Below, piece by piece: positions 24,771 to 32,228 of a stretch of DNA of 64,000 nt (position 1 is the stretch's first letter; every line of letters starts with the position of its first letter). The notes under the pieces were generated by a model. That model searched no databases. It was not told the DNA's origin and saw only the letters and a list, made by a program, of their open reading frames with translations. The position numbers were made by a program, and so were the translations under genes. Location: the NCBI RefSeq assembly GCF_023821985.2, contig NZ_CP098805.1, forward strand, positions 4,278,001 through 4,342,000, read 5' to 3'. The DNA is from Dyadobacter chenhuakuii (lineage in GTDB: Bacteria > Bacteroidota > Bacteroidia > Cytophagales > Spirosomataceae).

Positions 24771-25511
24771 TTACTTAATTTCAAATGCGGCCTGCATGCG
24801 ATAGCTTATCTTGATTTTCTGATATTGAACCTGGCTATCCGCTACCATATCCGCTGATTCTGCTTGCGCCAATGTTCTCATATTGGCCTTCGCAAAAACA
24901 GGCTGAGGAAAGTACAGGTTTTCGTCCAGTTCTTTAATTTCAAGCACTTTACCAAGCTTTTCGTCCAGCGAAGCAACCAGATATTCCGCTTTTACTTTGG
25001 CTGCTTTCAATGCGTCGATTTTAACCTGCTTCTTTAATTCTTCTCTTTTTGAATGGTCCACCCGACTCACATTCGCATACTGCACACCGCGGCTTTCAAC
25101 TTTTGACAAAATGCCGTCCAACTTCTCAGGACTGCTCACTTTCAGCTCATACTGCTTGCTCTCAAGGAATGTAGCAGGCTTCTTTTTCTTATCTGTGTAA
25201 TTTTGATAACCCCCTAATCCACTGATAGAAAGCGCATCTTTGGGCAACCCGGCCTCTTCAACTGCTTTCAAAAGCTGTTTTTCCAAAGTGCTGATGATGA
25301 CCTTGTTCTTTTGGTTTTTTTCATCTTCAAAATATTCCTGCAGTGAGATATTGAAGTAAATTTCGTCCGGCACAATTTCCAATTCGGCAAAACCTGCTAC
25401 TTCAATCTTTGGTGCAACGACCTGTTGTTCATATTTGATTTGCGAAAAAGCAGGGAACAAAGCGGTCATAGCAAGCAGGGAACTCAAAACAATTTTTTTC
25501 ATGGCTTTCAT
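24771..25511 (-). CDS. Periplasmic SIMPL domain (DUF541) protein
   Basis: This 246-residue protein (start at 25511, or the third-codon-later ATG at 25502) has a signal peptide ending AFS|QIK. The SIMPL/DUF541 domain follows: IEVAGFAELEIVPDEIYFNISLQEY (about 35-59), the KKKKPATFLESKQYELKVSSPEKLDGILSKVE region, and EELKKQVKIDALKAAKVKAEYLVASLDEKLGKVLEIKE (about 155-192). The family includes the oxidative-stress-related YggE and BP26. Periplasmic, probably oligomeric; biochemical role unknown. Confidence 0.85.
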   Translation of the reverse strand: MKAMKKIVLSSLLAMTALFPAFSQIKYEQQVVAPKIEVAGFAELEIVPDEIYFNISLQEYFEDEKNQKNKVIISTLEKQLLKAVEEAGLPKDALSISGLGGYQNYTDKKKKPATFLESKQYELKVSSPEKLDGILSKVESRGVQYANVSRVDHSKREELKKQVKIDALKAAKVKAEYLVASLDEKLGKVLEIKELDENLYFPQPVFAKANMRTLAQAESADMVADSQVQYQKIKISYRMQAAFEIK

Positions 25512-25630
25512 TAGTAAATATTGAATATAAAATACAGATGCAGTCGGCAGGCTTAGCGTTGTAATGCGCCGGAATCATTGCCGTCAACATAGTTTAGATG
25601 CAATGATTTGCCAAAGGTTTAAAACATAAA

Positions 25631-25664
25631 TGGGAGCATAACGCAATCAGCTGTTATTCTCCCA
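25631..25664 (-). terminator. Hairpin downstream of MarR gene
   Basis: tgggagcataac (25631-25642) and gttattctccca (25653-25664) form a 12-bp stem with one mismatch and a 10-nt loop. It lies between the MarR stop (25699) and the SIMPL start, so it most likely ends the MarR transcript, though the T-tract on the minus strand is short. Confidence 0.5.
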
Positions 25665-25698
25665 CTTACCACTAAAAAAAATTTATTTTTCTGCCTTT

Positions 25699-26133
25699 TC
25701 AGGTAAAATTCTGATAAATCGAGTCCATAATTCGGACAAAGTGCTGATAATCGGAATCATTCAAACTTCCCCAACCCTTTCGGCGAATGTCTGCAACAAT
25801 AGGAAAAGCCTCATTATAGGTTGATTCGCCTGTTTTGGTCAGGAACAAATTGAATTTTCTTCTGTCCCCGGCAGCCGGTCCGCGTTCCACCAACCCCTTT
25901 TTTTCCAGCAGATCAATGATGCGTGTGACCGTTGGCGGATCTTTAAACGTAAGCTCAGCAAGCTCGTTCTGACTGATTCCCTGCCGTCTGAAAATATGAT
26001 CTATTAGCACCCACTGATCCACTGTAAGGTCAAAACCGGCCTCCGTCAGCTGTTTTTGTAAAGCATTTCGGATTTTTTTGATAGTCGTATCTATTTTAAA
26101 AAAATAGGCACGCTGATCAGAATGATGCGTCAT
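25699..26133 (-). CDS. MarR family transcriptional regulator
   Basis: This 144-residue protein is a winged-helix MarR regulator. Helices at about 10-45 form the dimer region, the recognition helix-wing segment runs SQNELAELTFKDPPTVTRIIDLLEKKGLVERGPAAGDRRKFNLFLT (about 54-98), and C-terminal helices complete the dimer. The DxR motif before the wing (GDRRKF) is conserved. MarR proteins usually repress their own and an adjacent gene and respond to phenolic or oxidative ligands. The only candidate target here is its own promoter or the AT-rich region to the right; no transporter is adjacent. Confidence 0.9.
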   Translation of the reverse strand: MTHHSDQRAYFFKIDTTIKKIRNALQKQLTEAGFDLTVDQWVLIDHIFRRQGISQNELAELTFKDPPTVTRIIDLLEKKGLVERGPAAGDRRKFNLFLTKTGESTYNEAFPIVADIRRKGWGSLNDSDYQHFVRIMDSIYQNFT

Positions 26134-26152
26134 GATTGGTCACGTTGAAGCT

Positions 26153-26173
26153 TTGGGCAATTGAGTATCCCAA
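26153..26173. promoter_or_regulatory. Candidate MarR operator
   Basis: TTGGG and CCCAA bracket 11 bp (26153-26173), a 21-bp imperfect dyad lying 20-40 bp upstream of the MarR start codon. Size and position fit autoregulation by a MarR dimer, but the arms are only 5 bp, so chance is not excluded. Confidence 0.3.
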
Positions 26174-26357
26174 TTATAAGTCCCTTCAACTATTCGTCTA
26201 CTAATAATTGCAGGGAAAAATTATTTGATAAACAAGCGCATGCCGGTTACAATTGCCGATGAATAATCAAAAAACTCCGTTTAAAAATTGTATTGCTACA
26301 TGAATATTTTGGTGTGTAGATTAAAACCAGAAAATTTAACTATACAATAATTATACA

Positions 26358-26888
26358 ATGAATGTAAAAGAAATAGAGCAAAAAGTGTGGCAGGTAGTTG
26401 ATTTACTCGAGAGTAGATTCGATCAGGATGTCTCCGAACCCATTGAAAATACCGGAAACTGTAATCTTTCAAACTTCCTCCGAAATGGCCCAAACAGGAA
26501 AATAGTAATTTTTAAATATTACTATGGCGACTATGAATATGATGAGTTGATATCTGAGGACGTAGAGATTTCAATTAGTATTGCTAATGATGCTATATAT
26601 AACACCGCAAATAACTTGTTAACTAAACAATTCGGACCGCCACAACCATTGCCGATACATGACTACAACCAACTTCCTTTTGCCCGTATAGCAAAGGAAA
26701 AATTAAAGGAAAATAAAGACTATGACTGGACTCCTGAGTATGAAGGAGGTGCACTTTTTGAGAATGCAGACGATTTCATATTTAGCTACTGGATTAAAAA
26801 AAATCAATATATTGTCCTTCAAAACGGGAAAATTTGGGGTGATGGAGACTTTACTTTTTTCGTGCTTGTAACAATATCAAAATTTTAG
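26358..26888 (+). CDS. Orphan acidic protein in an AT-rich island, immunity-like
   Basis: This 176-residue protein has no motif I recognise and no signal peptide. It is acidic and rich in aromatic residues and Asn/Asp/Ile (YYYGDYEYDEL, WTPEYEGGALFENADDFIFSYW). The gene and its surroundings are much more AT-rich than the neighbours, and codon use differs (many ATA, AAT, TTA codons), which suggests recent transfer. Small acidic single-domain proteins like this are often immunity proteins of polymorphic toxin systems left behind without their toxin; that reading is only a guess from composition and setting. Confidence 0.6.
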   Translation: MNVKEIEQKVWQVVDLLESRFDQDVSEPIENTGNCNLSNFLRNGPNRKIVIFKYYYGDYEYDELISEDVEISISIANDAIYNTANNLLTKQFGPPQPLPIHDYNQLPFARIAKEKLKENKDYDWTPEYEGGALFENADDFIFSYWIKKNQYIVLQNGKIWGDGDFTFFVLVTISKF

Positions 26889-27216
26889 CTAATGTTCCAA
26901 AAATTTCAATATAAAAAAGTCGATTTATGACAGGATGTTACTTTGACAATTAGGAAACACTCTCCGTCTACATCAAATTCTAGCTATTTTGTCCCAAACA
27001 TAGCCATCCCGTCTTTAATTTTCTCTATTGATTCTACGATCACCGAGGTTTTAGATGCTGTTAGGACACACTTAATTCAATGAAGAATTCACACGAAGAG
27101 CTGACCTCGTAAAAAGCGGCATCTCTAATCCCTTGTGTTGTCTTGATGAAATCCAATTCAAAAAAAATGCTCCCGACCACGAATGATCAGGAGCATTTAA
27201 TTCATATTCTTAAAAA
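26889..27216. other. Gene-poor AT-rich interval, possible gene remnant
   Basis: This 328-bp stretch has no intact gene. On the minus strand 26984-27076 a 30-codon frame without start ends in VIVESIEKIKDGMAMFGTK and a TAG stop; its wording resembles the C-terminus of RND-efflux periplasmic adaptor proteins (VIVEGxxKxxDGMPV), so it may be a decayed fragment. In-frame stops lie directly upstream. The right end holds the ppc terminator. Confidence 0.3.
27161..27198 (-). terminator. Intrinsic terminator of ppc
   Basis: On the minus strand, aaatgctcc (ppc side, 27190-27198 on the reverse) pairs with ggagcattt (27165-27173 on the reverse) and is followed by seven T residues. It lies 19-56 bp after the ppc stop. 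Confidence 0.75.
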
Positions 27217-29802
27217 CTACGCCGAATTCCTCGCCGCGTTGATAATCCCAAACATGGCCCGCATAATGAGCTGGTTGTATGTTTCCACGTCCACCGGAAG
27301 ATTCTTCGGATCTTCTGCCAGCATTTGCAATGCATATTGCTGGATGGTGATCAATGGTAAAACGATCCGCTCACGGGTTTTAATGGAAACCTTAGTGACA
27401 TTGTTGCTATCCAGAAGCTCTTTTTGCCCGGAAACTTCAAGCAGTTGGTCTCTTGTCAGTAAAAACTCATCGTACATTTTATCCCAGAACTCCTTGTAAT
27501 CGGGCTCATCGCGCAGATATTTGGTTGCCGGGAAAAATGCTTTGGACAATGACTGCATCGAATTCTCGATCAATGTCCTGAAAAACAATGATTTTTTATA
27601 CAATTGCGAAATAGTCTCCTTCTTACCGTCTTTCGACATCTGTTCGATCGCTGTTCCGAATCCGTAAAAGCCTGGCACATTCTGCTTCATCTGCGCCCAG
27701 GATCCCACGAACGGGATAGCACGTAAATCTTCGAATTTCAGGCCTTCATCATCGTTCCCACGCTTCGTAGGGCGACTGCCAATGTTGGTTTGTCCATAAA
27801 AGCGCAACGGCGTCTTTTTGTCCAGATATTTGACAAACATCGGATGATTTTTCAGATCCAGATAAGAGTCATAGGCCAATGCCGCCATCTCTTCAATAAG
27901 GACTTTATCCTCTTCATTCAGCTCGTCTTCAACACGATTTCCTCTAAACAAGTGGTTTTCAAGCCCTGCCGTGAACAATCTTTCCAAATTGTACATGGCC
28001 GTGGTTACTGTTCCGTAATTAGAGCTAATCGTCTGTCCCTGAACAGTAAGCTGGATTTCTTTATCCTCAATGTCTGTTCCGAGCGAAGAATAAAAATTAT
28101 GGTTGTTGCCACCACCGCGCGCAGGAGGGCCTCCGCGGCCGTCAAAGAATGTAACCTTGATTCCAAATTCACGAGATACTTTCGTTAATTCTTCTTTTGC
28201 GCGGTAAATTGACCAGTTCGCCCGTAAGTAACCGCCATCTTTTGTTCCATCAGAAAACCCAACCATTATAGTTTGGTGGTTTTCGCGGTTTTGCAAATGG
28301 TTGCGGTAAAACTCGTTTTGATACAATGTCCGCATGATCTCTGGTGCATTCGCAAGGTCATCAACGGTTTCAAAAAGCGGAACCACGTCCAGCGCAAGCT
28401 TTCCGCTTTCATCCGCAATCAGGTTTTTAGCAAGCGCAACGACCTGCATTACATTCAATGCAGAGGTGTTATTGCTGATCACATAACGGTGAGCGCCTTT
28501 TTCACCATTCTGTGCCTGAATCGTTTTGATAGCGCGGATAGAACCCAGAATGTCCTTGGTCAGCTCGTCTTCATAATCTTCATCCCGCAACGGAATGTTC
28601 AGAGAAAGCAAAAGGTCTATTTTCTTCGCCTCATCCCAGCCTTCATAGTCACTGTATTTCAGCAACGGAATCTTCTTTTCCAGCCTTTTAAGGATATCTT
28701 CCCACGCTTTTGCATGTTTACGGCTGTCCTGGCGCACATCCAGGCTAGCAAAGAAGAATCCGAAAATGTTTAGTTTAAGGATGAAGTTGTCTAGCAATTC
28801 CACAAACAGCCCCTGATGTTTGGAAACCAAAACCTCACGGGCTTTCAGAAATTCATCAATTAATTCCTGCGCATTGGCATAACCCTCTTCAAACGGCCCG
28901 AAAATGGTGCTGTTCATCTTGCGTTCTGCCAAACTGATCGCTTCGTCCACACCTTTGAAAGTCAGGCGGCGCTTCAATTGTCTCAAATCACGATAATAAC
29001 CTCTCAAAAGCGTTTCCCGCAATCTTGCCGCAACTTGCAGCGTAATTTCCGGATTCACGAACGGGTTACCATCCCGGTCACCGCCCGGCCAGAAGCCTAG
29101 CCGATAAACATTCGGGTAAGGCCAGTCGTGGACGCTCATTCCCAGGCCATTGATCAGTTTTTCAAGAATGGATGGGATGGCGTCATAATATACATTTTCC
29201 AAAAACCAGCAAAGGCTCACCGCTTCATCAAAAGGCGTGGGTTTTTCGTGGTTAATGAATGCGGTTTTACCCAATTGCAGGAGCAGCTGGTTTACTTCCG
29301 TAAAGTCATTTTCTTTGATTGCATCTTCGAGATCATTAATGATTCCAAGCACTTTACCCGAATAAAACTGTGTCGGGTGCGCAGTAAGCACGATCCGTAC
29401 ACTGAAATCTTCGAGCTTGGTAAGCAGCTTCTTTTTGAGCTCATCATTATCCAGGCGATCTGTCAGATAATTAACCGATCCTTTGCCAGTCAGATCGTGC
29501 GTCTGATCAAATGCAGCATCCTCCACAGAGTCGAAAAGTACAACTTGCCTTTCTATATATTGGATAAAAGCAAAGAGCAGATCTGTCCTTTCTTTTGGTG
29601 TAGCAGTTTCCAGTAATTCTGAAAAAAAGTGCTCTATGATCTCCCGTGGCGTCTTTCCCTCCTGAAATCCGATCTCACTCTGCTGCGTTAGTATGGGGAG
29701 CAATGATCCCGTCTGAAAAATACCACGATAGGGCAAACTCAGAAAAAGACTATTAAATATATTGTACTTCGTTACAACCGCGTCCTGGAAACTGTTATTC
29801 AT
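27217..29802 (-). CDS. ppc: Phosphoenolpyruvate carboxylase
   Basis: PEP carboxylase makes oxaloacetate from PEP and bicarbonate to refill the TCA cycle. The 861-residue protein has the LTAHPTQ active-site histidine segment (about 140), the WPGGDRDGNP motif (about 236-245), GFSDGTKDGG (about 515-524), the FFDGRGGPPARGGG catalytic glycine-rich loop (about 553-566) and PKRGNDDEG-like R/K residues further on. Several positions differ from the E. coli form: HPTQ for HPTE, GPPARGGG for GSIGRGGA, and a C-terminus ending ARNSA rather than the RNTG common in the family. It therefore belongs to a divergent Bacteroidota-type lineage. Terminator mapped at 27161-27198. Confidence 0.94.
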   Translation of the reverse strand: MNNSFQDAVVTKYNIFNSLFLSLPYRGIFQTGSLLPILTQQSEIGFQEGKTPREIIEHFFSELLETATPKERTDLLFAFIQYIERQVVLFDSVEDAAFDQTHDLTGKGSVNYLTDRLDNDELKKKLLTKLEDFSVRIVLTAHPTQFYSGKVLGIINDLEDAIKENDFTEVNQLLLQLGKTAFINHEKPTPFDEAVSLCWFLENVYYDAIPSILEKLINGLGMSVHDWPYPNVYRLGFWPGGDRDGNPFVNPEITLQVAARLRETLLRGYYRDLRQLKRRLTFKGVDEAISLAERKMNSTIFGPFEEGYANAQELIDEFLKAREVLVSKHQGLFVELLDNFILKLNIFGFFFASLDVRQDSRKHAKAWEDILKRLEKKIPLLKYSDYEGWDEAKKIDLLLSLNIPLRDEDYEDELTKDILGSIRAIKTIQAQNGEKGAHRYVISNNTSALNVMQVVALAKNLIADESGKLALDVVPLFETVDDLANAPEIMRTLYQNEFYRNHLQNRENHQTIMVGFSDGTKDGGYLRANWSIYRAKEELTKVSREFGIKVTFFDGRGGPPARGGGNNHNFYSSLGTDIEDKEIQLTVQGQTISSNYGTVTTAMYNLERLFTAGLENHLFRGNRVEDELNEEDKVLIEEMAALAYDSYLDLKNHPMFVKYLDKKTPLRFYGQTNIGSRPTKRGNDDEGLKFEDLRAIPFVGSWAQMKQNVPGFYGFGTAIEQMSKDGKKETISQLYKKSLFFRTLIENSMQSLSKAFFPATKYLRDEPDYKEFWDKMYDEFLLTRDQLLEVSGQKELLDSNNVTKVSIKTRERIVLPLITIQQYALQMLAEDPKNLPVDVETYNQLIMRAMFGIINAARNSA

Positions 29803-29868
29803 ACTGGAGTGACAAAATTATATTCTGGAAACTGCAATTAAGGCAAATATACTTCTAAAAAATGGGTT

Positions 29869-30741
29869 TCAGGCTTTTGGATGGGCTTGCTGATGCGTTT
29901 TTTTAAGCTTTTCGATAGAGTTGTGCGTGTAAATCTGCGTTGCAGCCAGGTTAGCATGACCCAGAAGCTCCTTAATCGCATTAAGATCCGCGCCCCGGTT
30001 AAGCAAATGTGTGGCATAGGTATGACGCAATACGTGCGGGCTTTTTTGCGACAATGTGGTGACGGCCGACAAATATTTTTCAACCGTTCGCTGTATAAAG
30101 ACGGGATAAACTGCTTTGCCTGAATTGGTTAATATCAAGCATTCCGTATCCTCCTCGGGCGCACGCAATGTCAGATATTGAAAAAGTAAATTTGCCAGAG
30201 ATGTAGAAATAGGAACGACACGCTCCTTTGACCTTTTCCCAAACACTCGGATCGTCCTGGCGGGAAGATTCAGATCTTTTATTTCAAGCGAAACCAATTC
30301 CGAAAGCCGGATCCCGCTTCCATATAACAGCTCCATAATGGTGCGGTCGCGGACTCCCTCAAAGTCGTCGGTAAAAGTATCGGGCATGAAAAGCGTTTCC
30401 ATGGATTTTTCTTCAACAAAAGCAGGCAGCTTTTTGCGCGTTTTCAGCGCTGAGAGAATTTTAGTGGGATCTTGGGAAACCGCCTTTTTACGCTTCAAAA
30501 ATCCATAAAATGTTCTGAGTGACGCGATTTTGCGATTAATAGAAGATGGATTCATGCCCTCTTCCATCAAACTTACTATCCAGGACCTCAGCATGGGTGC
30601 CTTTGCCTCTTCGGGCTTATCCAGCTCGTATTGAAATAACAGATATTTCTGAAACTGGTCCAAATCCGTCTGATAAGACTTTACAGTATGAACACTGGCG
30701 CGTTTTTCAAATTTCAGAAAATCAATAAATGAGGTTATCAT
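29869..30741 (-). CDS. Tyrosine recombinase XerC/XerD family
   Basis: I take the ATG at 30741 (290 residues): the alternative start at 30756 would lie inside the rpsU terminator. The N-terminal SAM-like core-binding domain (about 1-90) is followed by the catalytic domain with R145, K169, H236, R239, H262 and the nucleophile Y271 in IYTHNS, all in standard spacing. The protein is Xer-sized and located next to rpsU, a pair seen in other Bacteroidota, so it is more likely a chromosome-dimer-resolution recombinase than an integrase. No integrative element is visible around it. Whether it is XerC or XerD cannot be decided here. Confidence 0.88.
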   Translation of the reverse strand: MITSFIDFLKFEKRASVHTVKSYQTDLDQFQKYLLFQYELDKPEEAKAPMLRSWIVSLMEEGMNPSSINRKIASLRTFYGFLKRKKAVSQDPTKILSALKTRKKLPAFVEEKSMETLFMPDTFTDDFEGVRDRTIMELLYGSGIRLSELVSLEIKDLNLPARTIRVFGKRSKERVVPISTSLANLLFQYLTLRAPEEDTECLILTNSGKAVYPVFIQRTVEKYLSAVTTLSQKSPHVLRHTYATHLLNRGADLNAIKELLGHANLAATQIYTHNSIEKLKKTHQQAHPKA

Positions 30742-30754
30742 ATCAGCAACATAC

Positions 30755-30784
30755 AAAAAAGGGCCGCCTTTAACAAGCAGCCCT
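30755..30784 (-). terminator. Terminator of rpsU
   Basis: On the minus strand gggctgctt pairs with aggcggccc (with G-T wobbles, 30761-30784 region), followed by six T residues (30755-30760 on the plus strand as A). It lies 62 bp after the rpsU stop and just upstream of the Xer start at 30741. Confidence 0.7.
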
Positions 30785-30845
30785 TCTCCTTATGATATGG
30801 ATATAATAATCCTGTCGAAATCTTTCAGAACACCATTCCTGGGAA

Positions 30846-31040
30846 CTAGTCTTCTAAATGACCGTAAGTTTTTTCTTTGTATACGGCACGCAAAACTTCG
30901 AAACGACGTCTTACAGATGGTTTTTCGAAAGCAGTACGAGCACGAAGCTGGCGCATAGTACCAGTTCTTTCAAATTTCTTCTTGTAACGCTTAAGAGCGC
31001 GGTCAATCGATTCGTTGTCTTTAATGTTTATAATAAGCAT
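30846..31040 (-). CDS. rpsU: Small ribosomal subunit protein bS21
   Basis: The reading frame is open from 31130, but bS21 starts at the ATG at 31040 (64 residues, MLIINIKDNESID). It has the basic helical body ALKRYKKKFERTGTMRQLRARTAFEKPSVRRR and ends KTYGHLED. bS21 sits near the anti-Shine-Dalgarno end of 16S rRNA and helps initiation; in Bacteroidota it occludes the anti-SD, which explains their weak use of Shine-Dalgarno sequences. It is divergent from the Ppx/GppA gene and precedes the xer gene. Confidence 0.95.
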   Translation of the reverse strand: MLIINIKDNESIDRALKRYKKKFERTGTMRQLRARTAFEKPSVRRRFEVLRAVYKEKTYGHLED

Positions 31041-31141
31041 GCTTATAAATTGTAATGTTCTTTGAATTGGTTTCTGAAATCGGACTGCAAAGAAAAGCTT
31101 TATCAAACAGAAAATCAAGAAATAAGTCATTATTATTAGGT

Positions 31142-31149
31142 TATTTTTG
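31142..31149 (+). promoter_or_regulatory. Bacteroidota-type -7 element for Ppx/GppA gene
   Basis: TATTTTTG matches TAnnTTTG exactly, 38 bp upstream of the ATG at 31188. No good TTG is seen at -33. Confidence 0.4.
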
Positions 31150-31187
31150 TGATCATTGCATTGAGGAAAAAGCTTTTAACAGATTAA

Positions 31188-32141
31188 ATGCCCTATATGA
31201 GCTCGCGACTGGGAATTATTGACTTAGGAACAAACACTTTTCACCTGCTCATTGTCGATAAAAACGGAGATGCTGTCACCAATATATTTCATGATAGCAG
31301 ACCGGCAAGGATCGGATTGGGAGGAATCAACAAAAAGATCATTACGGAGGAAGCCTTGCAGCGTGCACTGACCGTCCTGACTTATTTCCGGCAAAAGCTG
31401 GACGAGTTCAATGTTCCCGATGAGAAAACTTTCGCTTTCGGCACCAGTGCCATCCGGAATGCAGAGAATCAGCAGGATTTTTGTGCTGAAATCCTTTCCA
31501 AAACAGGCATTACGATCACTGTGATCGACGGCAACCGCGAAGCCGAATACATTTATAAAGGAGTCCGACGCGGTGCAGACCTTGGCGATTCACCTTCACT
31601 GATCATGGATATTGGCGGTGGAAGCGTAGAGTTCATCATCGGCAACAGGTCGCAGATTTTCTGGAAGCAAAGTTTCGAGATTGGCGGGCAGCGACTGATG
31701 GAAAGATTCATGCGCAATGATCCGCTTTCGCAGGGTGACAGCAAAAATCTTTACAATTATTTTGAAGAAAAACTGATCCCGCTTGCCAATGCCGTCCACC
31801 AGTATTCCCCGGATAAGCTGGTGGGGTCTTCCGGGACATTCGACACGTTGGTGGACATTGATTTCCATTTCCGCACCAATGAAAGGCCTCCGAAAAACCA
31901 AACTGATTTCTCATTGGCACTGGAAGAATTTTACCGTGCATATGCACTCATTCTCACCGGAAATCATGACGAAAGAATGCAGATCCCGGGCATGATCGAA
32001 CTGCGTGTGGACATGATCGTGGTTGCAGTTTGCCTGATAGACTATGTACTCAAAAGCTACGGAATCAAGAAGATACAAGTTTCAAGCTATGCATTAAAAG
32101 AAGGCGTTCTTGCCGAAGTGCTGGCCGAAAAGACAGCTTAA
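31188..32141 (+). CDS. Ppx/GppA family phosphatase
   Basis: This 317-residue protein has the ASKHA-type N-terminus LGIIDLGTNTFHLLI (about 7-21), AFGTSAIRNAEN (about 84-95), the catalytic region IDGNREAEYIYKGV (about 115-128), and the second phosphate-binding motif DIGGGSVEFII (about 141-151). Size and motif order fit exopolyphosphatase/guanosine pentaphosphatase enzymes of the short form (no C-terminal HD domain). It would hydrolyse polyphosphate or pppGpp; which one is not evident. The start may also be the ATG at 31197. Confidence 0.9.
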   Translation: MPYMSSRLGIIDLGTNTFHLLIVDKNGDAVTNIFHDSRPARIGLGGINKKIITEEALQRALTVLTYFRQKLDEFNVPDEKTFAFGTSAIRNAENQQDFCAEILSKTGITITVIDGNREAEYIYKGVRRGADLGDSPSLIMDIGGGSVEFIIGNRSQIFWKQSFEIGGQRLMERFMRNDPLSQGDSKNLYNYFEEKLIPLANAVHQYSPDKLVGSSGTFDTLVDIDFHFRTNERPPKNQTDFSLALEEFYRAYALILTGNHDERMQIPGMIELRVDMIVVAVCLIDYVLKSYGIKKIQVSSYALKEGVLAEVLAEKTA

Positions 32142-32166
32142 TATTTTTGTAACCTCCCCTGAATTA

Positions 32167-32200
32167 TTTGCACGTCCTATCCGGCAAACTTATATTTTTG
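32167..32200 (+). promoter_or_regulatory. Promoter of metalloprotease gene
   Basis: TTTG (32167-32170), 22-bp spacer, TATTTTTG (32193-32200). Both elements fit the Bacteroidota consensus, with slightly long spacing. A second TATTTTTG lies at 32142-32149. The transcript start near 32207 is about 22 nt before the ATG. Confidence 0.45.
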
Positions 32201-32228
32201 TAAGCAAGCAAAAACATAAACCAACTCT

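Noticed and set aside
26984..27076. A functional small gene on the minus strand
   Set aside because: No start codon and stop codons directly upstream; at most a remnant, and the similarity to RND adaptors is short.
29869..30741. Xer gene as an integrase of a mobile element
   Set aside because: No attachment-site repeats, no cargo genes and no tRNA next to it; its place beside rpsU fits a resident Xer recombinase.
30742..30756. Upstream start of the Xer recombinase at 30756
   Set aside because: It overlaps the T-tract of the rpsU terminator, and the family alignment begins at MITSF.
31041..31130. 30-residue N-terminal extension of bS21
   Set aside because: bS21 proteins are about 64 residues in this phylum, and the extension is hydrophobic and unrelated.
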